IMG/VR virus record: IMGVR_UViG_3300042452_000449 | Location: 1-24,029 of that record | DNA from: a virus | Direction: 5' to 3' (one strand) | DNA length: 24,029 bases | In this document: piece after piece, positions 15,412 to 22,535 of the stretch | Layout of the letters: each line of letters starts with the position of its first letter | How positions within the stretch are numbered: position 1 is the first letter of the stretch | Translations under genes and position numbers: made by a program | Notes under the pieces: model-generated | Seen by the model: only the letters and a program-made list of their open reading frames with translations | Databases searched by the model: none | What the model was told of the DNA's origin: nothing

Positions 15412-16818
15412 ATGGCAGGAAACTTAATCATCCCCCGCGTAGAAGTGTACTGGGGAAAAGTGAATCTAACTTCTTACTCCGGTGACGAAAACTACCCGAA
15501 AGGCGACCCCCTGGTTTACAAGGTCGAGTGCACATTGCCGCAGCAATCAGACAACCCGAGCGGTTCGATGATGTGGGTGCCTACAGCGGGAGCATACAAG
15601 ATCTATGAGAAACTACTTCGAGAGAACGCTGACGAACAGATCGTAACAACCTTCGGTTACGCGGGAAAGAAGAAAGTCTCCTTCATTTGGATGTGGGGTG
15701 GCAACGGTTACAGTTACGGTAACACGATGGCGCTGAAAGTGTTCCTCCTCTCCGAGCTCAGCGGTTTGATCAACGCAAACACCCGAAGCGTGGCAAACAA
15801 CGAGGACAACTCAATGACGATGCTGGGTGCGGTTCAAACCACGGAAAGACTCTTCGCCGTAGACAAATTGAAGATCATCCGTTACACGGACACGGCTCGA
15901 AAAGACCTACAGGACAATAGAATCAAGAACCAGTATGGCCGAGACCAAACCTTTGTGTCTTCGATCAACAACATCGTCAAAGAAAACGGAAACTACGTCT
16001 TTTCGACCAACATTGTCTCGGAAGCTGCTACAACCCGCGGAAACACTTCCGTCACAGGTAAGACCGAAACGGCTTCGAAATTGGTGATATTCACTCCCTA
16101 CCAATACGAGGAAGGAAAGGCCCCTGTCCTTGATGGCCAAAGTAGAGGTTATAACGAGTTCCCCGACCCTACAAAACGTTATGGTTATTTGCTCGGTCCC
16201 AGTCTGATTAACACAATGGAGCGTTCATTCCAGTGGGCACCTCCTCAGCAGACTCAAATGCCAACTCCTGCGAAAACGAGCACTCCCAAAAGGAACAAGG
16301 GGAAAGCCGGTCAGAAAACCCCCGTAAATAAACAGCAGGAAAAAGCTTCCGGCGTGGGTGCAGTCAGCGGAACTTCTCTGGCAGCAACAAACCCTGGCAT
16401 CAGTGTCGCAGTCGACAAAGTTGGGCCGGAAAAACAAATTCTTCAGCAGCTGGAAGCAGCAGCGAAACTAAGTTTCAGCACCTTTCTTGTTCCCGCGCTC
16501 GTTGGTATCAAGCCCTACGACATCATCTATATCCCTGCCTTAGATGCAGAAGGTCCGGAGGATATTGAAGACTGGATTGTCAACACGGTTGATTATAATC
16601 AAACCGACGGAGGTGTAGACGTCAGCGTTACAGCGAGTCGAACATACGGATTCGGAGGGAACTTAATGAACCCTGTGAGTGGGTTCGTTTTCCTTGAGAA
16701 AGCTAAAACTCTTACAACACTGGAGAAGTGGGAAGAGTACGCCTGGTGTATTACACCGAGCACTCCGACAACTTTGGCAGGACCGGTCCCCATTCCTGTT
16801 ATTCCGGCTTCGCGATAG
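15412..16818 (+). CDS. Putative baseplate hub protein
   Basis: A 468-residue protein that starts three bases after the tape-measure stop. The N-terminal domain (IPRVEVYWGKVNL..) is beta-rich. A basic, Pro/Lys/Thr/Gln-rich linker covers ~285-320. The C-terminal domain contains LVGIKPYDIIYIPALDAEGPEDIEDWIVNTVDYNQTDGGVDVSVTASRTYG, written here as motif order: a strand, YDIIYIP, a spacer, DWIVNTVDY, and a final VSVTASRTYG. That ending resembles gpD/gp27/XkdQ-type hub proteins, which form the central spike base in contractile tails. The call rests on this ending and on the position after the tape measure. Confidence 0.55.
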   Translation: MAGNLIIPRVEVYWGKVNLTSYSGDENYPKGDPLVYKVECTLPQQSDNPSGSMMWVPTAGAYKIYEKLLRENADEQIVTTFGYAGKKKVSFIWMWGGNGYSYGNTMALKVFLLSELSGLINANTRSVANNEDNSMTMLGAVQTTERLFAVDKLKIIRYTDTARKDLQDNRIKNQYGRDQTFVSSINNIVKENGNYVFSTNIVSEAATTRGNTSVTGKTETASKLVIFTPYQYEEGKAPVLDGQSRGYNEFPDPTKRYGYLLGPSLINTMERSFQWAPPQQTQMPTPAKTSTPKRNKGKAGQKTPVNKQQEKASGVGAVSGTSLAATNPGISVAVDKVGPEKQILQQLEAAAKLSFSTFLVPALVGIKPYDIIYIPALDAEGPEDIEDWIVNTVDYNQTDGGVDVSVTASRTYGFGGNLMNPVSGFVFLEKAKTLTTLEKWEEYAWCITPSTPTTLAGPVPIPVIPASR

Positions 16819-16820
16819 AG

Positions 16821-16847
16821 TTTACCGTCTAAGGTCGCCGCTATAGT
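16821..16847 (+). promoter_or_regulatory. Promoter TTTACC-N15-TATAGT
   Basis: TTTACC at 16821-16826 and TATAGT at 16842-16847 are 15 bases apart, starting three bases after the hub gene stop. Elements and spacing are identical to the promoter at 6135-6161. The predicted transcription start is near 16854, the first base of the inverted repeat in the SSB leader. Confidence 0.65.
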
Positions 16848-16853
16848 AAGGTT

Positions 16854-16888
16854 GAATGCGCTGGCAACAAGGCCAGACTGCCGCATTC
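16854..16888 (+). promoter_or_regulatory. Bulged hairpin in the 5' leader of the SSB-like gene
   Basis: GAATGCG (16854-16860) pairs with CGCATTC (16882-16888), and CTGGC (16861-16865) pairs with GCCAG (16872-16876). The loop is AACAAG, with a five-base bulge ACTGC (16877-16881) on the 3' side. All twelve pairs are Watson-Crick. The structure begins at the predicted transcript 5' end and ends 15 bases before ATG 16904. It has no U-tract, so it is not a terminator. Translational autoregulation or 5'-end protection are possible roles. Confidence 0.6.
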
Positions 16889-16903
16889 TTACCGAGACAC
16901 AAA

Positions 16904-17872
16904 ATGGCTACTCAAACTTTCAAAATCAGCCCCAATCTCGACGAGCGTAATCGCGCTCGACTCGAAAGCAAAACCTACACTCGGGCATACACCGACATTC
17001 CGAACTCCGCTCTTCCAGAGAGCCTGCGAGTTGCTCTCAATGCGGTCTTCAAGGCTCTGACCGGTGAAGATCTGGATGAGTCTGGAAGCACTTTCACCGT
17101 CCGTGCGGACGCGAATGGTGTTTTCAAGCGCCTCTACTCCCCGACCGTTTTCTCTACTGAGGAAAAAGGTCTTGTGATTCGCTGGGGCGACCAGGATATC
17201 TCCCTGGACGTTCAACCCGGTAAAATCACTACCTCTTCCGCCCCGAAAGGCACCAAATTTGCCTTCAAGGAAGAACAGATTGGCAAGTTCACCGAGCCTG
17301 TCCTCAGCGTTTCCACAACGTTTGACGGCACTCTGTACACTCTGCCGATTCCGGTTCGTTCCGCTGACTACGAAGACAAAATCAGCGCGGATCTTCTTGA
17401 CCTGCTCCTGGATGAAAACCCGGAAGCAATCGCCGAGAAAGTTCAGCTCGCCTCTGATCTTTCCAAGCGTGGTGAAGGTTCCGGCGAGCGGATGGTTGGC
17501 CCCTTCGTGAAGGTGGCAAGCCTGCCGATCGGTGAATACAAGATCACCACTTACCGCAAAAAGGAAGGCGGCCAATACGGCACCGACTACTTCCTGCAGG
17601 CCCAGGTAACTGAGCCCTTCACCGCTCCCGTTCGCACGGAAGTTGATGGAGAATGGATGGACGTCGAAACCGAAGTTGTTGACTGGTGCATTGTTCGCCC
17701 GAACAACGCTCTGAAGAAAACTCTCGCTGCCGATCCGTTGATCGCCCCGGATTCCCCTGCCACTCTCCGTGTGATTGAACATGGTGAGTATAATGGGTTT
17801 CCGACTGCGAAGTGCATCCTGAAGGTTACTGCATTCGCCGAAGATCCTGATTCGTTCGATCTGGACTTCTGA
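16904..17872 (+). CDS. Probable single-stranded-DNA-binding protein (SSB-like)
   Basis: A 322-residue protein preceding the helicase gene. It has many beta segments with charged and aromatic residues (LVIRWGDQDISLDV, KFAFKEEQIGKF, YGTDYFLQAQV, EVVDWCIVRPNNALK) and a short flexible C-terminus ending EDPDSFDLDF. An acidic tail with terminal Phe is the hallmark of bacterial SSB and T7 gp2.5. Together with the neighbouring helicase this supports an SSB role, but I see no direct family motif. ATG 16904 (MATQTFKISP) is chosen over in-frame ATG 16856, which lies inside the leader hairpin and almost at the predicted transcript start. It has its own promoter and a terminator at 17888-17915, so it is probably a single-gene transcript. 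Confidence 0.55.
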   Translation: MATQTFKISPNLDERNRARLESKTYTRAYTDIPNSALPESLRVALNAVFKALTGEDLDESGSTFTVRADANGVFKRLYSPTVFSTEEKGLVIRWGDQDISLDVQPGKITTSSAPKGTKFAFKEEQIGKFTEPVLSVSTTFDGTLYTLPIPVRSADYEDKISADLLDLLLDENPEAIAEKVQLASDLSKRGEGSGERMVGPFVKVASLPIGEYKITTYRKKEGGQYGTDYFLQAQVTEPFTAPVRTEVDGEWMDVETEVVDWCIVRPNNALKKTLAADPLIAPDSPATLRVIEHGEYNGFPTAKCILKVTAFAEDPDSFDLDF

Positions 17873-17887
17873 ACCCCTTGACAGTTT

Positions 17888-17915
17888 GCCCTGGCCTTAC
17901 CGGCTGGGGCTTTTT
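17888..17915 (+). terminator. Rho-independent terminator after the SSB-like gene
   Basis: GCCCTGGCC (17888-17896) pairs with GGCTGGGGC (17902-17910) over nine pairs, two of them G-U. The loop is TTACC, and five T residues follow at 17911-17915. It starts 16 bases after the stop codon. Confidence 0.8.
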
Positions 17916-17923
17916 GCTATACT
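17896..17923 (+). promoter_or_regulatory. Promoter CTTACC-N16-TATACT overlapping the terminator
   Basis: TATACT at 17918-17923 follows directly after the terminator T-tract. The best -35 candidate, CTTACC at 17896-17901, lies in the terminator loop, 16 bases upstream. The predicted start near 17930 gives a leader of about 23 bases to the helicase ATG at 17953. Confidence 0.5.
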
Positions 17924-17952
17924 CGAACGGAAACAACTACCCAAACTAAAAA

Positions 17953-19938
17953 ATGGCCGACCCTTTTTCTGGAGCTGCTGGCACCACGAAACAAGAAATT
18001 GACATTCTAGGGAAAGGAAAAGAAAGGAAGAAAGCACGCTCATTTGGCTCATCGGCAAAGAAAGAGGAGGAAGACAAGAAAGCTCCCGTGAAAGTATCGG
18101 AGCTGTACAACGCTGGGATCGCACTTCTTGAGGCTCGGGGGTTCCGAGTGGAACTCAGCGAAACTGGCGACCACGTCAACCACCGCATTCTAAGACCGCA
18201 ACCACCAGAGCAAATCAAGGGAATCAAGTATCCAAACTCCTTTGAACCACTGCAAGACATCTGCACCGATGCCCACTTCGAGCTAATCGAAGCTGCTTTT
18301 CACCCGGACACTTGTGAACCAGAAGTAAGAACGTTCTGGGAACCTTTGTTTCGCCCGAAAGCGGGTGACAGCGACCTATCTTCCTTCACTGAACGCCTGC
18401 TAAAGATGAAGCGGGTGAATCAAGCGAAGAACATTCACCAAACACTTGACTATGGACACACCTTTGACCCAGTTGGCCGTTGGGGTGGCCAACCTGTTCT
18501 TAACCCTCGGATCTGGGTTCCTGACCGGGATTGGTTTGACCCTGCGCTTAACAAGGTCACTTTTTCTGATGTTTTCACAATCTTCCCCGAAGCCGAGCAA
18601 GAAATGCTCCGACTTATCCTCGGAAGAGTTGGTGTCGGCAGAGCCAATCACCTTCCTCCCGGGAGGACAGAGCCAGTGGACCACACCGCTCGTATGGCGG
18701 GTGTTATCGTCGGGAAAGACGCAGGTCTTGGTAAGTCAACCCTGTTCAATGGGCTCACCGCAGCTCTTCAGCGATGTGGTTTCGTCACCCACACCTTCAA
18801 ATCAACCGAGGACCGATTCGGTCTCAAAGCAGCAGCTCTCAGCGACGTTGCCTACAAAGACGACACAAGTCTCACGTCGCTCAAAAAGTTCCTCGCAGCC
18901 GAAGAAACCAAAATCCTGATTACCAATGGCTTGTTCCAAGTTGAAGAGAAGTTTCAGGCCGCTGAGCAGATTTGGCCGAAGACTGTTATCCTGGTTAACT
19001 CAAACGACTGGAATAGCAAGTTCGCCTACGATCTTGATCCAGGCATTATCGACCGAATCAAAATCATTTCGACCTACCGCGAGTACGAAGTGGCAAAGAA
19101 TCGAGAGACTCTGGAGGGAACCGTTTCGGAGGGCTCACCGGATCTCCGCCCACGGGCACATATCCCGTACCTTGCGGACAAACTCGGGGTCAGTCAAGAG
19201 GCGCTTTATCTTTGGTGCTTGCGGTTGGCAACTGACCGATTCTGGGAAGTCATCAACGACACTCGTGACCCTTCAATTAACCGGCTCCAAGTCGAGGTCC
19301 GGTACTGGACGACTCGGCAGAGGATCCGCTTCAAAGCGGATGTTACACAGGCGCTCGTCAATGGGATGGCATTTGCGTGGATGCTCCGGACAGGAAACAC
19401 GGAAATCCCTGAGCTCACGCCGGACATGCTACAAGAATGCCTCGACCACTTCTACTTCCTCGGAGTTGACCCGTCGGGCCTTCACATGATGACCAGGATG
19501 AAGAAACACTGGGAACTCGCAGGTAGGCCATCGACGCACTACTATCAAGGTTTCCGTGAGATTCGTTGGGAGTCGATCAAGAAAGCCGTCACGTATTTCG
19601 AACAGTTCGGCCGTAACTCAGGGGGAAGTTCAACCACCGCTGAAGTTATCAAGGACATGATGGAAAAACTGGTGATGCGAGACGGCTTCAAGATCGGTGG
19701 GTCTGCGAACTACGTGATCGAGAACTGGGAAAACATGCGTCACGCGAGCGAAGAACTGCAGATGGAGGGCAAGGAACTTATCGAGGAAATCGAGGAATTC
19801 GATCGAATTCGTCTGAGCAATCCGGAAGAGCGTTGTTACGACAAGTGGTTGGAAAACAAGCACTACTCGCCCGATCGCGCTGAAAAGTTCCGCTCTGTCG
19901 CTCGTGAAAAGCTTTTCCGTCTGGAAACGATCTCCTGA
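17953..19938 (+). CDS. SF3-type replicative helicase (D5-like)
   Basis: A 661-residue protein. After a charged, Lys/Glu-rich N-terminal ~45 residues and an N-terminal domain comes an SF3 AAA+ core. This has Walker A GKDAGLGKST (254-263), an acidic Walker B-type SDVAYKDD (297-304), LKKFLAAEETKILITNG (310-326), motif C VILVNSND with Asn349/Asn351 (345-352), and a possible arginine finger in GIIDRIKII (Arg368). This order matches phage D5/primase-associated SF3 helicases, which unwind DNA as hexamers. I see no clear primase domain. The C-terminal ~200 residues include an acidic helix (ELIEEIEEFDRIR). ATG 17953 follows an A-rich leader without a Shine-Dalgarno sequence. It leads a run of three smaller genes. 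Confidence 0.82.
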   Translation: MADPFSGAAGTTKQEIDILGKGKERKKARSFGSSAKKEEEDKKAPVKVSELYNAGIALLEARGFRVELSETGDHVNHRILRPQPPEQIKGIKYPNSFEPLQDICTDAHFELIEAAFHPDTCEPEVRTFWEPLFRPKAGDSDLSSFTERLLKMKRVNQAKNIHQTLDYGHTFDPVGRWGGQPVLNPRIWVPDRDWFDPALNKVTFSDVFTIFPEAEQEMLRLILGRVGVGRANHLPPGRTEPVDHTARMAGVIVGKDAGLGKSTLFNGLTAALQRCGFVTHTFKSTEDRFGLKAAALSDVAYKDDTSLTSLKKFLAAEETKILITNGLFQVEEKFQAAEQIWPKTVILVNSNDWNSKFAYDLDPGIIDRIKIISTYREYEVAKNRETLEGTVSEGSPDLRPRAHIPYLADKLGVSQEALYLWCLRLATDRFWEVINDTRDPSINRLQVEVRYWTTRQRIRFKADVTQALVNGMAFAWMLRTGNTEIPELTPDMLQECLDHFYFLGVDPSGLHMMTRMKKHWELAGRPSTHYYQGFREIRWESIKKAVTYFEQFGRNSGGSSTTAEVIKDMMEKLVMRDGFKIGGSANYVIENWENMRHASEELQMEGKELIEEIEEFDRIRLSNPEERCYDKWLENKHYSPDRAEKFRSVAREKLFRLETIS

Positions 19939-19948
19939 GGGTATAACT

Positions 19949-20332
19949 ATGAATGTAACTAACTCTCTCGAGACTACCACGGTGGACGCATTTTCCTATG
20001 AGTGTCAAAAACAAGCAAGGTTGAAAGCCCAGCTCGAATCAGAAGGCTTCACCTGCTGTGACGACCCTGCAAACCTTTATGACAAGATTGGCACTGTTCA
20101 AGAGATTGAGTGTCTCTGTGAGCAGTACACCCCTCGGCTTCTAGCCAAGCTGTATGCCAAAGGCACGGAAAGTCTCGAGCATTCTTTCTTCCTCTGTCCC
20201 CTGTGGCAGATCATCAAATTCAGCTACGTGATTCCTCAGCCTGGGGAGTATTTCACCGCAAAATATGTGATTGGAATTCGTCGCGTCGGTGAAAACGTTT
20301 TCGTACCTTCCTTGCGTCTTCCTTTGACATGA
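19949..20332 (+). CDS. Hypothetical protein downstream of the helicase
   Basis: A 127-residue protein from ATG 19949, preceded by TGAGG at 19936-19940, a good ribosome-binding site. The frame is open back to 19904, but that part overlaps the helicase end. It contains several Cys residues (YECQKQ, FTCCDD, IECLCEQ, FFLCPLW) and a closing beta segment (YFTAKYVIGIRRVGENVFVPSLRLPL). I do not recognise the family. Spaced Cys pairs could bind a metal. It ends in an ATGA overlap with the next gene (20329-20332). Confidence 0.6.
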   Translation: MNVTNSLETTTVDAFSYECQKQARLKAQLESEGFTCCDDPANLYDKIGTVQEIECLCEQYTPRLLAKLYAKGTESLEHSFFLCPLWQIIKFSYVIPQPGEYFTAKYVIGIRRVGENVFVPSLRLPLT

Positions 20333-20748
20333 GCAGCGAATTCTTCAGCAGCAACACCCCCGATACACCAACGCCTCTCAACAGTGCTGGAACGCCAACG
20401 CAAAAGTATCAGAACGCTGCTGGAGAGTTCGACCTGAAGAAATCCCTTGAGCGCAAAATCAAATCGAGAAAAGATCAGGACATTCCGGCTTTCTCTGAGG
20501 ACGATGCCATTCAACGCTACTACGGGGATTTCTCGATCGAGTCAAAGCGAAATGCAAGAGATCTTCTTCGCACGCACCCGGAGTTCGGGCAAGAAGGAAA
20601 GATGCGAATGAACCGTGTGGGCAATAATACCCGCGAAGTTCTACCTCACGACCCCACCAAGACCGTTGAAAACGGTGGGCACATTGTCTACCAGGATCAA
20701 CCGCAAACCTCTCAAAAGAAGTACAACAATGGCTCAAAAGTACACTGA
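20329..20748 (+). CDS. Hypothetical polar, disordered protein
   Basis: A 139-residue, highly polar protein, rich in Ser, Thr, Pro, Asn, Lys and Arg. The first ~30 residues and last ~35 residues look disordered. A central stretch (~33-90: FDLKKSLERKIKSRKDQDIP, then FSEDDAIQRYYGDFSIESKRNARDLLRTHPEF) is helical and charged. I do not recognise it. It starts in an ATGA overlap and its end overlaps the next gene by 20 bases, so it belongs to the helicase-led operon. It may be a small partner of replication proteins, but only position suggests that. Confidence 0.55.
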   Translation: MSSEFFSSNTPDTPTPLNSAGTPTQKYQNAAGEFDLKKSLERKIKSRKDQDIPAFSEDDAIQRYYGDFSIESKRNARDLLRTHPEFGQEGKMRMNRVGNNTREVLPHDPTKTVENGGHIVYQDQPQTSQKKYNNGSKVH

Positions 20749-21241
20749 TCCGCAGACATTCCTGAAAAATCTGGTTGTCAAGAAAGGCAAAAGCGACCTT
20801 CTAGGTGTGTATCTAACCGGTGTCACCGTTGTAGCCGATGCTGTGAACGATTACGGTTACGAGTACAGCCAAGAGTGGGTTGCAAAGAACGTTGAGACTC
20901 TTCAAAGAAAAGAAGAAGCCAGCTGGAACAAGTTGCTGGTTGAAACTCGCAAGAACACAGACGATATCGTTCACACTCTTACGTTCAGCCGGTTGGACGA
21001 ATCGATCACGATGTATTTCATTGTGGAAGGGCATGAAATGTCAGCGATGGTTTTCATTCCAACGCTTTTGGTGAACGAGTTCGTATCGGAAATTGCCTTT
21101 TACAATCAACTCCTGACTGAAGTGGCAGCTTTCGCGGGTAAAACACCAACCAGCGTCAAATTTACGTTGGGCGCTGCTTTGATGGACTGGGACGACCTTG
21201 TTGAACAAGGGTGCGCTCGCGAGGTGGACGTCGGCTTCTAG
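20729..21241 (+). CDS. Hypothetical protein, weak thymidylate-synthase-fold resemblance
   Basis: A 170-residue protein from ATG 20729 (MAQKYTDPQTFLKNL..). The frame is open back to 20615, but the earlier part is shadow of the preceding gene. The first half has GVYLTGVTVVADAVNDYGYEYSQEW. The second half has MYFIVEGHEMSAMVFIPTLLVNEFVSEIAFYNQLLTEVAAFAG, described here as a strand, a helix and TPTSVKFTLGAALMDWDDL. The order of a helix, a Gly, and a late polar strand with D..DL is faintly like the C-terminal half of the thymidylate synthase/hydroxymethylase fold, but no catalytic Cys is evident in the right place. It ends EVDVGF, loosely like the acidic tips of neighbouring replication proteins. 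Confidence 0.55.
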   Translation: MAQKYTDPQTFLKNLVVKKGKSDLLGVYLTGVTVVADAVNDYGYEYSQEWVAKNVETLQRKEEASWNKLLVETRKNTDDIVHTLTFSRLDESITMYFIVEGHEMSAMVFIPTLLVNEFVSEIAFYNQLLTEVAAFAGKTPTSVKFTLGAALMDWDDLVEQGCAREVDVGF

Positions 21242-21242
21242 G

Positions 21243-21269
21243 TTTACCGGGGTTACCACTCCCTATAAT
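21243..21269 (+). promoter_or_regulatory. Promoter TTTACC-N15-TATAAT
   Basis: TTTACC at 21243-21248 and a consensus TATAAT at 21264-21269 are separated by 15 bases, starting two bases after the preceding stop. It is the third member of the TTTACC-N15 set. The spacer contains a second GGTTACC, so GGTT(T)ACC is directly repeated. The leader to ATG 21290 would be about 14 bases, with no Shine-Dalgarno sequence. Confidence 0.65.
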
Positions 21270-21289
21270 AAATCGCTCAATTGCTCACC

Positions 21290-21952
21290 ATGTGGCACAT
21301 TGTCTACCTCTCGTACGAGAGTTGTAAAACGGGAAGGGACTACATCGGAAAGAGATCCACTTCCAATCTTCATGATGGGTACTTGGGGTCTTTCACGGAC
21401 TCCTCCTTTAACCCTGATACCCGGATTATTCTTGGGTACTACAAAACATCTCAGGCAGCAATCGTTGCTGAAATACAGTGGCAAAGAGTGTTTCAGGTTG
21501 CAACTGATCCGCAGTACGCAAACCGTTCGTATCAAACCTCTAAAAAGTTTGAGTGCGTGGGGCACACTGAAGAAACTAAATTAAAAAAGTCTCTTCAAAC
21601 AAGAGGTGAAAACAACCCCATGTACGGAAAAACGGGTGAACTTGCCCCGGCAACACACATGCGCTGGTTTTACAACCCGATAACTGGGGAAGAACGTTAC
21701 ACACGCGAATGTCCCACGGGCTGGAGCACCGGAAGACCCTCAATCGGTCTTGCGTCATTAGGGCGAGAAGTCTCCCAAGAAACCCGAGACAAACTGAGAG
21801 AGTACCAACTCAGTGTACCGACTGAGGAAAGATACTGGTTCGGTAAAGAAGGGAACGCCTCAGGAACCCGGTGGTGGGTAAACCCTGAGACCGGTGAAAC
21901 AAAACGCAGCAAAACAAAACCTGGACCCAACTGGATTAACAAAAGAAAATGA
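21290..21952 (+). CDS. GIY-YIG homing-type endonuclease with NUMOD3-like and repeated C-terminal motifs
   Basis: A 220-residue protein from ATG 21290. The N-terminal nuclease domain has VYLSY (5-9, replacing the usual GIY), YIGKRS (18-23), DGYLGS (29-34), conserved Glu61 (AEIQWQR) and YANR with Asn78, the usual catalytic layout. GENNPMYGK at 106-114 matches NUMOD3, a DNA-binding motif of homing nucleases. Two later segments repeat: RWFYNPITGEE..ECPTGWSTGR (125-149) and RWWVNPETGET..KPGPNWINKR (194-219), probably extra DNA-contact fingers. Such genes are mobile in phages. It has a consensus-like promoter and its stop overlaps the MazG start (ATGA), so it feeds transcription and translation into the genes downstream. 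Confidence 0.75.
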   Translation: MWHIVYLSYESCKTGRDYIGKRSTSNLHDGYLGSFTDSSFNPDTRIILGYYKTSQAAIVAEIQWQRVFQVATDPQYANRSYQTSKKFECVGHTEETKLKKSLQTRGENNPMYGKTGELAPATHMRWFYNPITGEERYTRECPTGWSTGRPSIGLASLGREVSQETRDKLREYQLSVPTEERYWFGKEGNASGTRWWVNPETGETKRSKTKPGPNWINKRK

Positions 21953-22278
21953 CCCCGAACGACTATCAAAGCAGCGCCCTTGCAACGGCAATTTACCCGA
22001 ATCAAGGGCAAAATTTCATTTATCCGACTCTCGGACTGGTCGGTGAAGCGGGCGAGGTTGCAGAAAAGGCGAAAAAGATTATCCGGGATGGGGACGGAAT
22101 TCTTACTGACCCCGCTCGGGAAAAGATCGCCCTCGAGCTCTCAGATGTTTGCTGGTATGTAGCGGTTCTTGCTTACGAACTTGACTACACTATGGAGGAA
22201 ATCATGCAAATGAACCTGGACAAACTTGCTTCTCGTGCTGAACGTGGAGTGATCGCTGGCTCTGGTGACAACCGATGA
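21949..22278 (+). CDS. mazG: MazG-type nucleotide pyrophosphohydrolase
   Basis: A 109-residue protein. It has the all-alpha NTP-pyrophosphatase signature: GLVGEAGEVAEKAKK with Glu33 and Glu36, and ELSDVCWYVAVLA with Glu63 and Asp66 (ExxE...ExxD metal site). The sequence ends KLASRAERGVIAGSGDNR, common in phage MazG proteins. It hydrolyses NTPs or dNTPs to monophosphate and pyrophosphate. In phages it is proposed to tune nucleotide pools or the host stringent response. It is a single-domain short form. The start overlaps the GIY-YIG stop and its own stop overlaps the next start (ATGA 22275-22278). Confidence 0.85.
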   Translation: MTPNDYQSSALATAIYPNQGQNFIYPTLGLVGEAGEVAEKAKKIIRDGDGILTDPAREKIALELSDVCWYVAVLAYELDYTMEEIMQMNLDKLASRAERGVIAGSGDNR

Positions 22279-22535
22279 GAGCTTCCAAGTGCACCTTCAA
22301 AGACATGATGATTGCCGCCATCGGCAATCTCCAGCTCGGCACTGCTACCTCCTTCATCCAGGTGGAGTTTGGCCTTGCTGAGCTTGAAACCTGCTGGAGC
22401 GGGTTTGTAGATTCTTCCGACCATTTTGGTCTGGACTTTACATCGAAAAAACACGTATTCAATGAGTTTGCATCCGCCCTCTCAGACTACATCGAGTTCC
22501 TTGGTGAACCCACATCTATTAAAGTGGGATCGTAG
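22275..22535 (+). CDS. Small hypothetical protein between mazG and dCMP deaminase
   Basis: An 86-residue protein, mostly helical (FKDMMIAAIGNLQLGTATSF, AELETCWSGFVD, VFNEFASALSDYIEFLG), with no motif I recognise. It begins in an ATGA overlap with mazG. Its last ~32 bases overlap the probable GTG start of the deaminase gene, so all three genes are interlocked. It is likely co-expressed with the nucleotide-pool enzymes, and a role with them is only inference. Confidence 0.6.
   Translation: MRASKCTFKDMMIAAIGNLQLGTATSFIQVEFGLAELETCWSGFVDSSDHFGLDFTSKKHVFNEFASALSDYIEFLGEPTSIKVGS

Noticed and set aside
16889-17782. A 297-codon minus-strand open frame opposite almost the whole SSB-like gene
   Set aside because: It mirrors the strong codon bias of the plus-strand gene, has no promoter or ribosome-binding site and no recognisable motif; the plus-strand frame has the promoter, terminator and SSB-like tail.
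17878-17883. Perfect TTGACA just after the SSB-like stop codon
   Set aside because: No -10-like hexamer lies 15-19 bases downstream; the nearest TATACT is 34 bases away, so it is probably coincidental.
19942-19947. TATAAC just before the gene at 19949 as a -10 element
   Set aside because: It lies between the ribosome-binding site and the start codon with no -35; a transcript starting there would omit the start codon.
22426-22503. Longer start for the dCMP deaminase
   Set aside because: The added residues are Ser/Thr-rich, overlap the previous gene in another frame and precede the conserved WDRRF start of the family.
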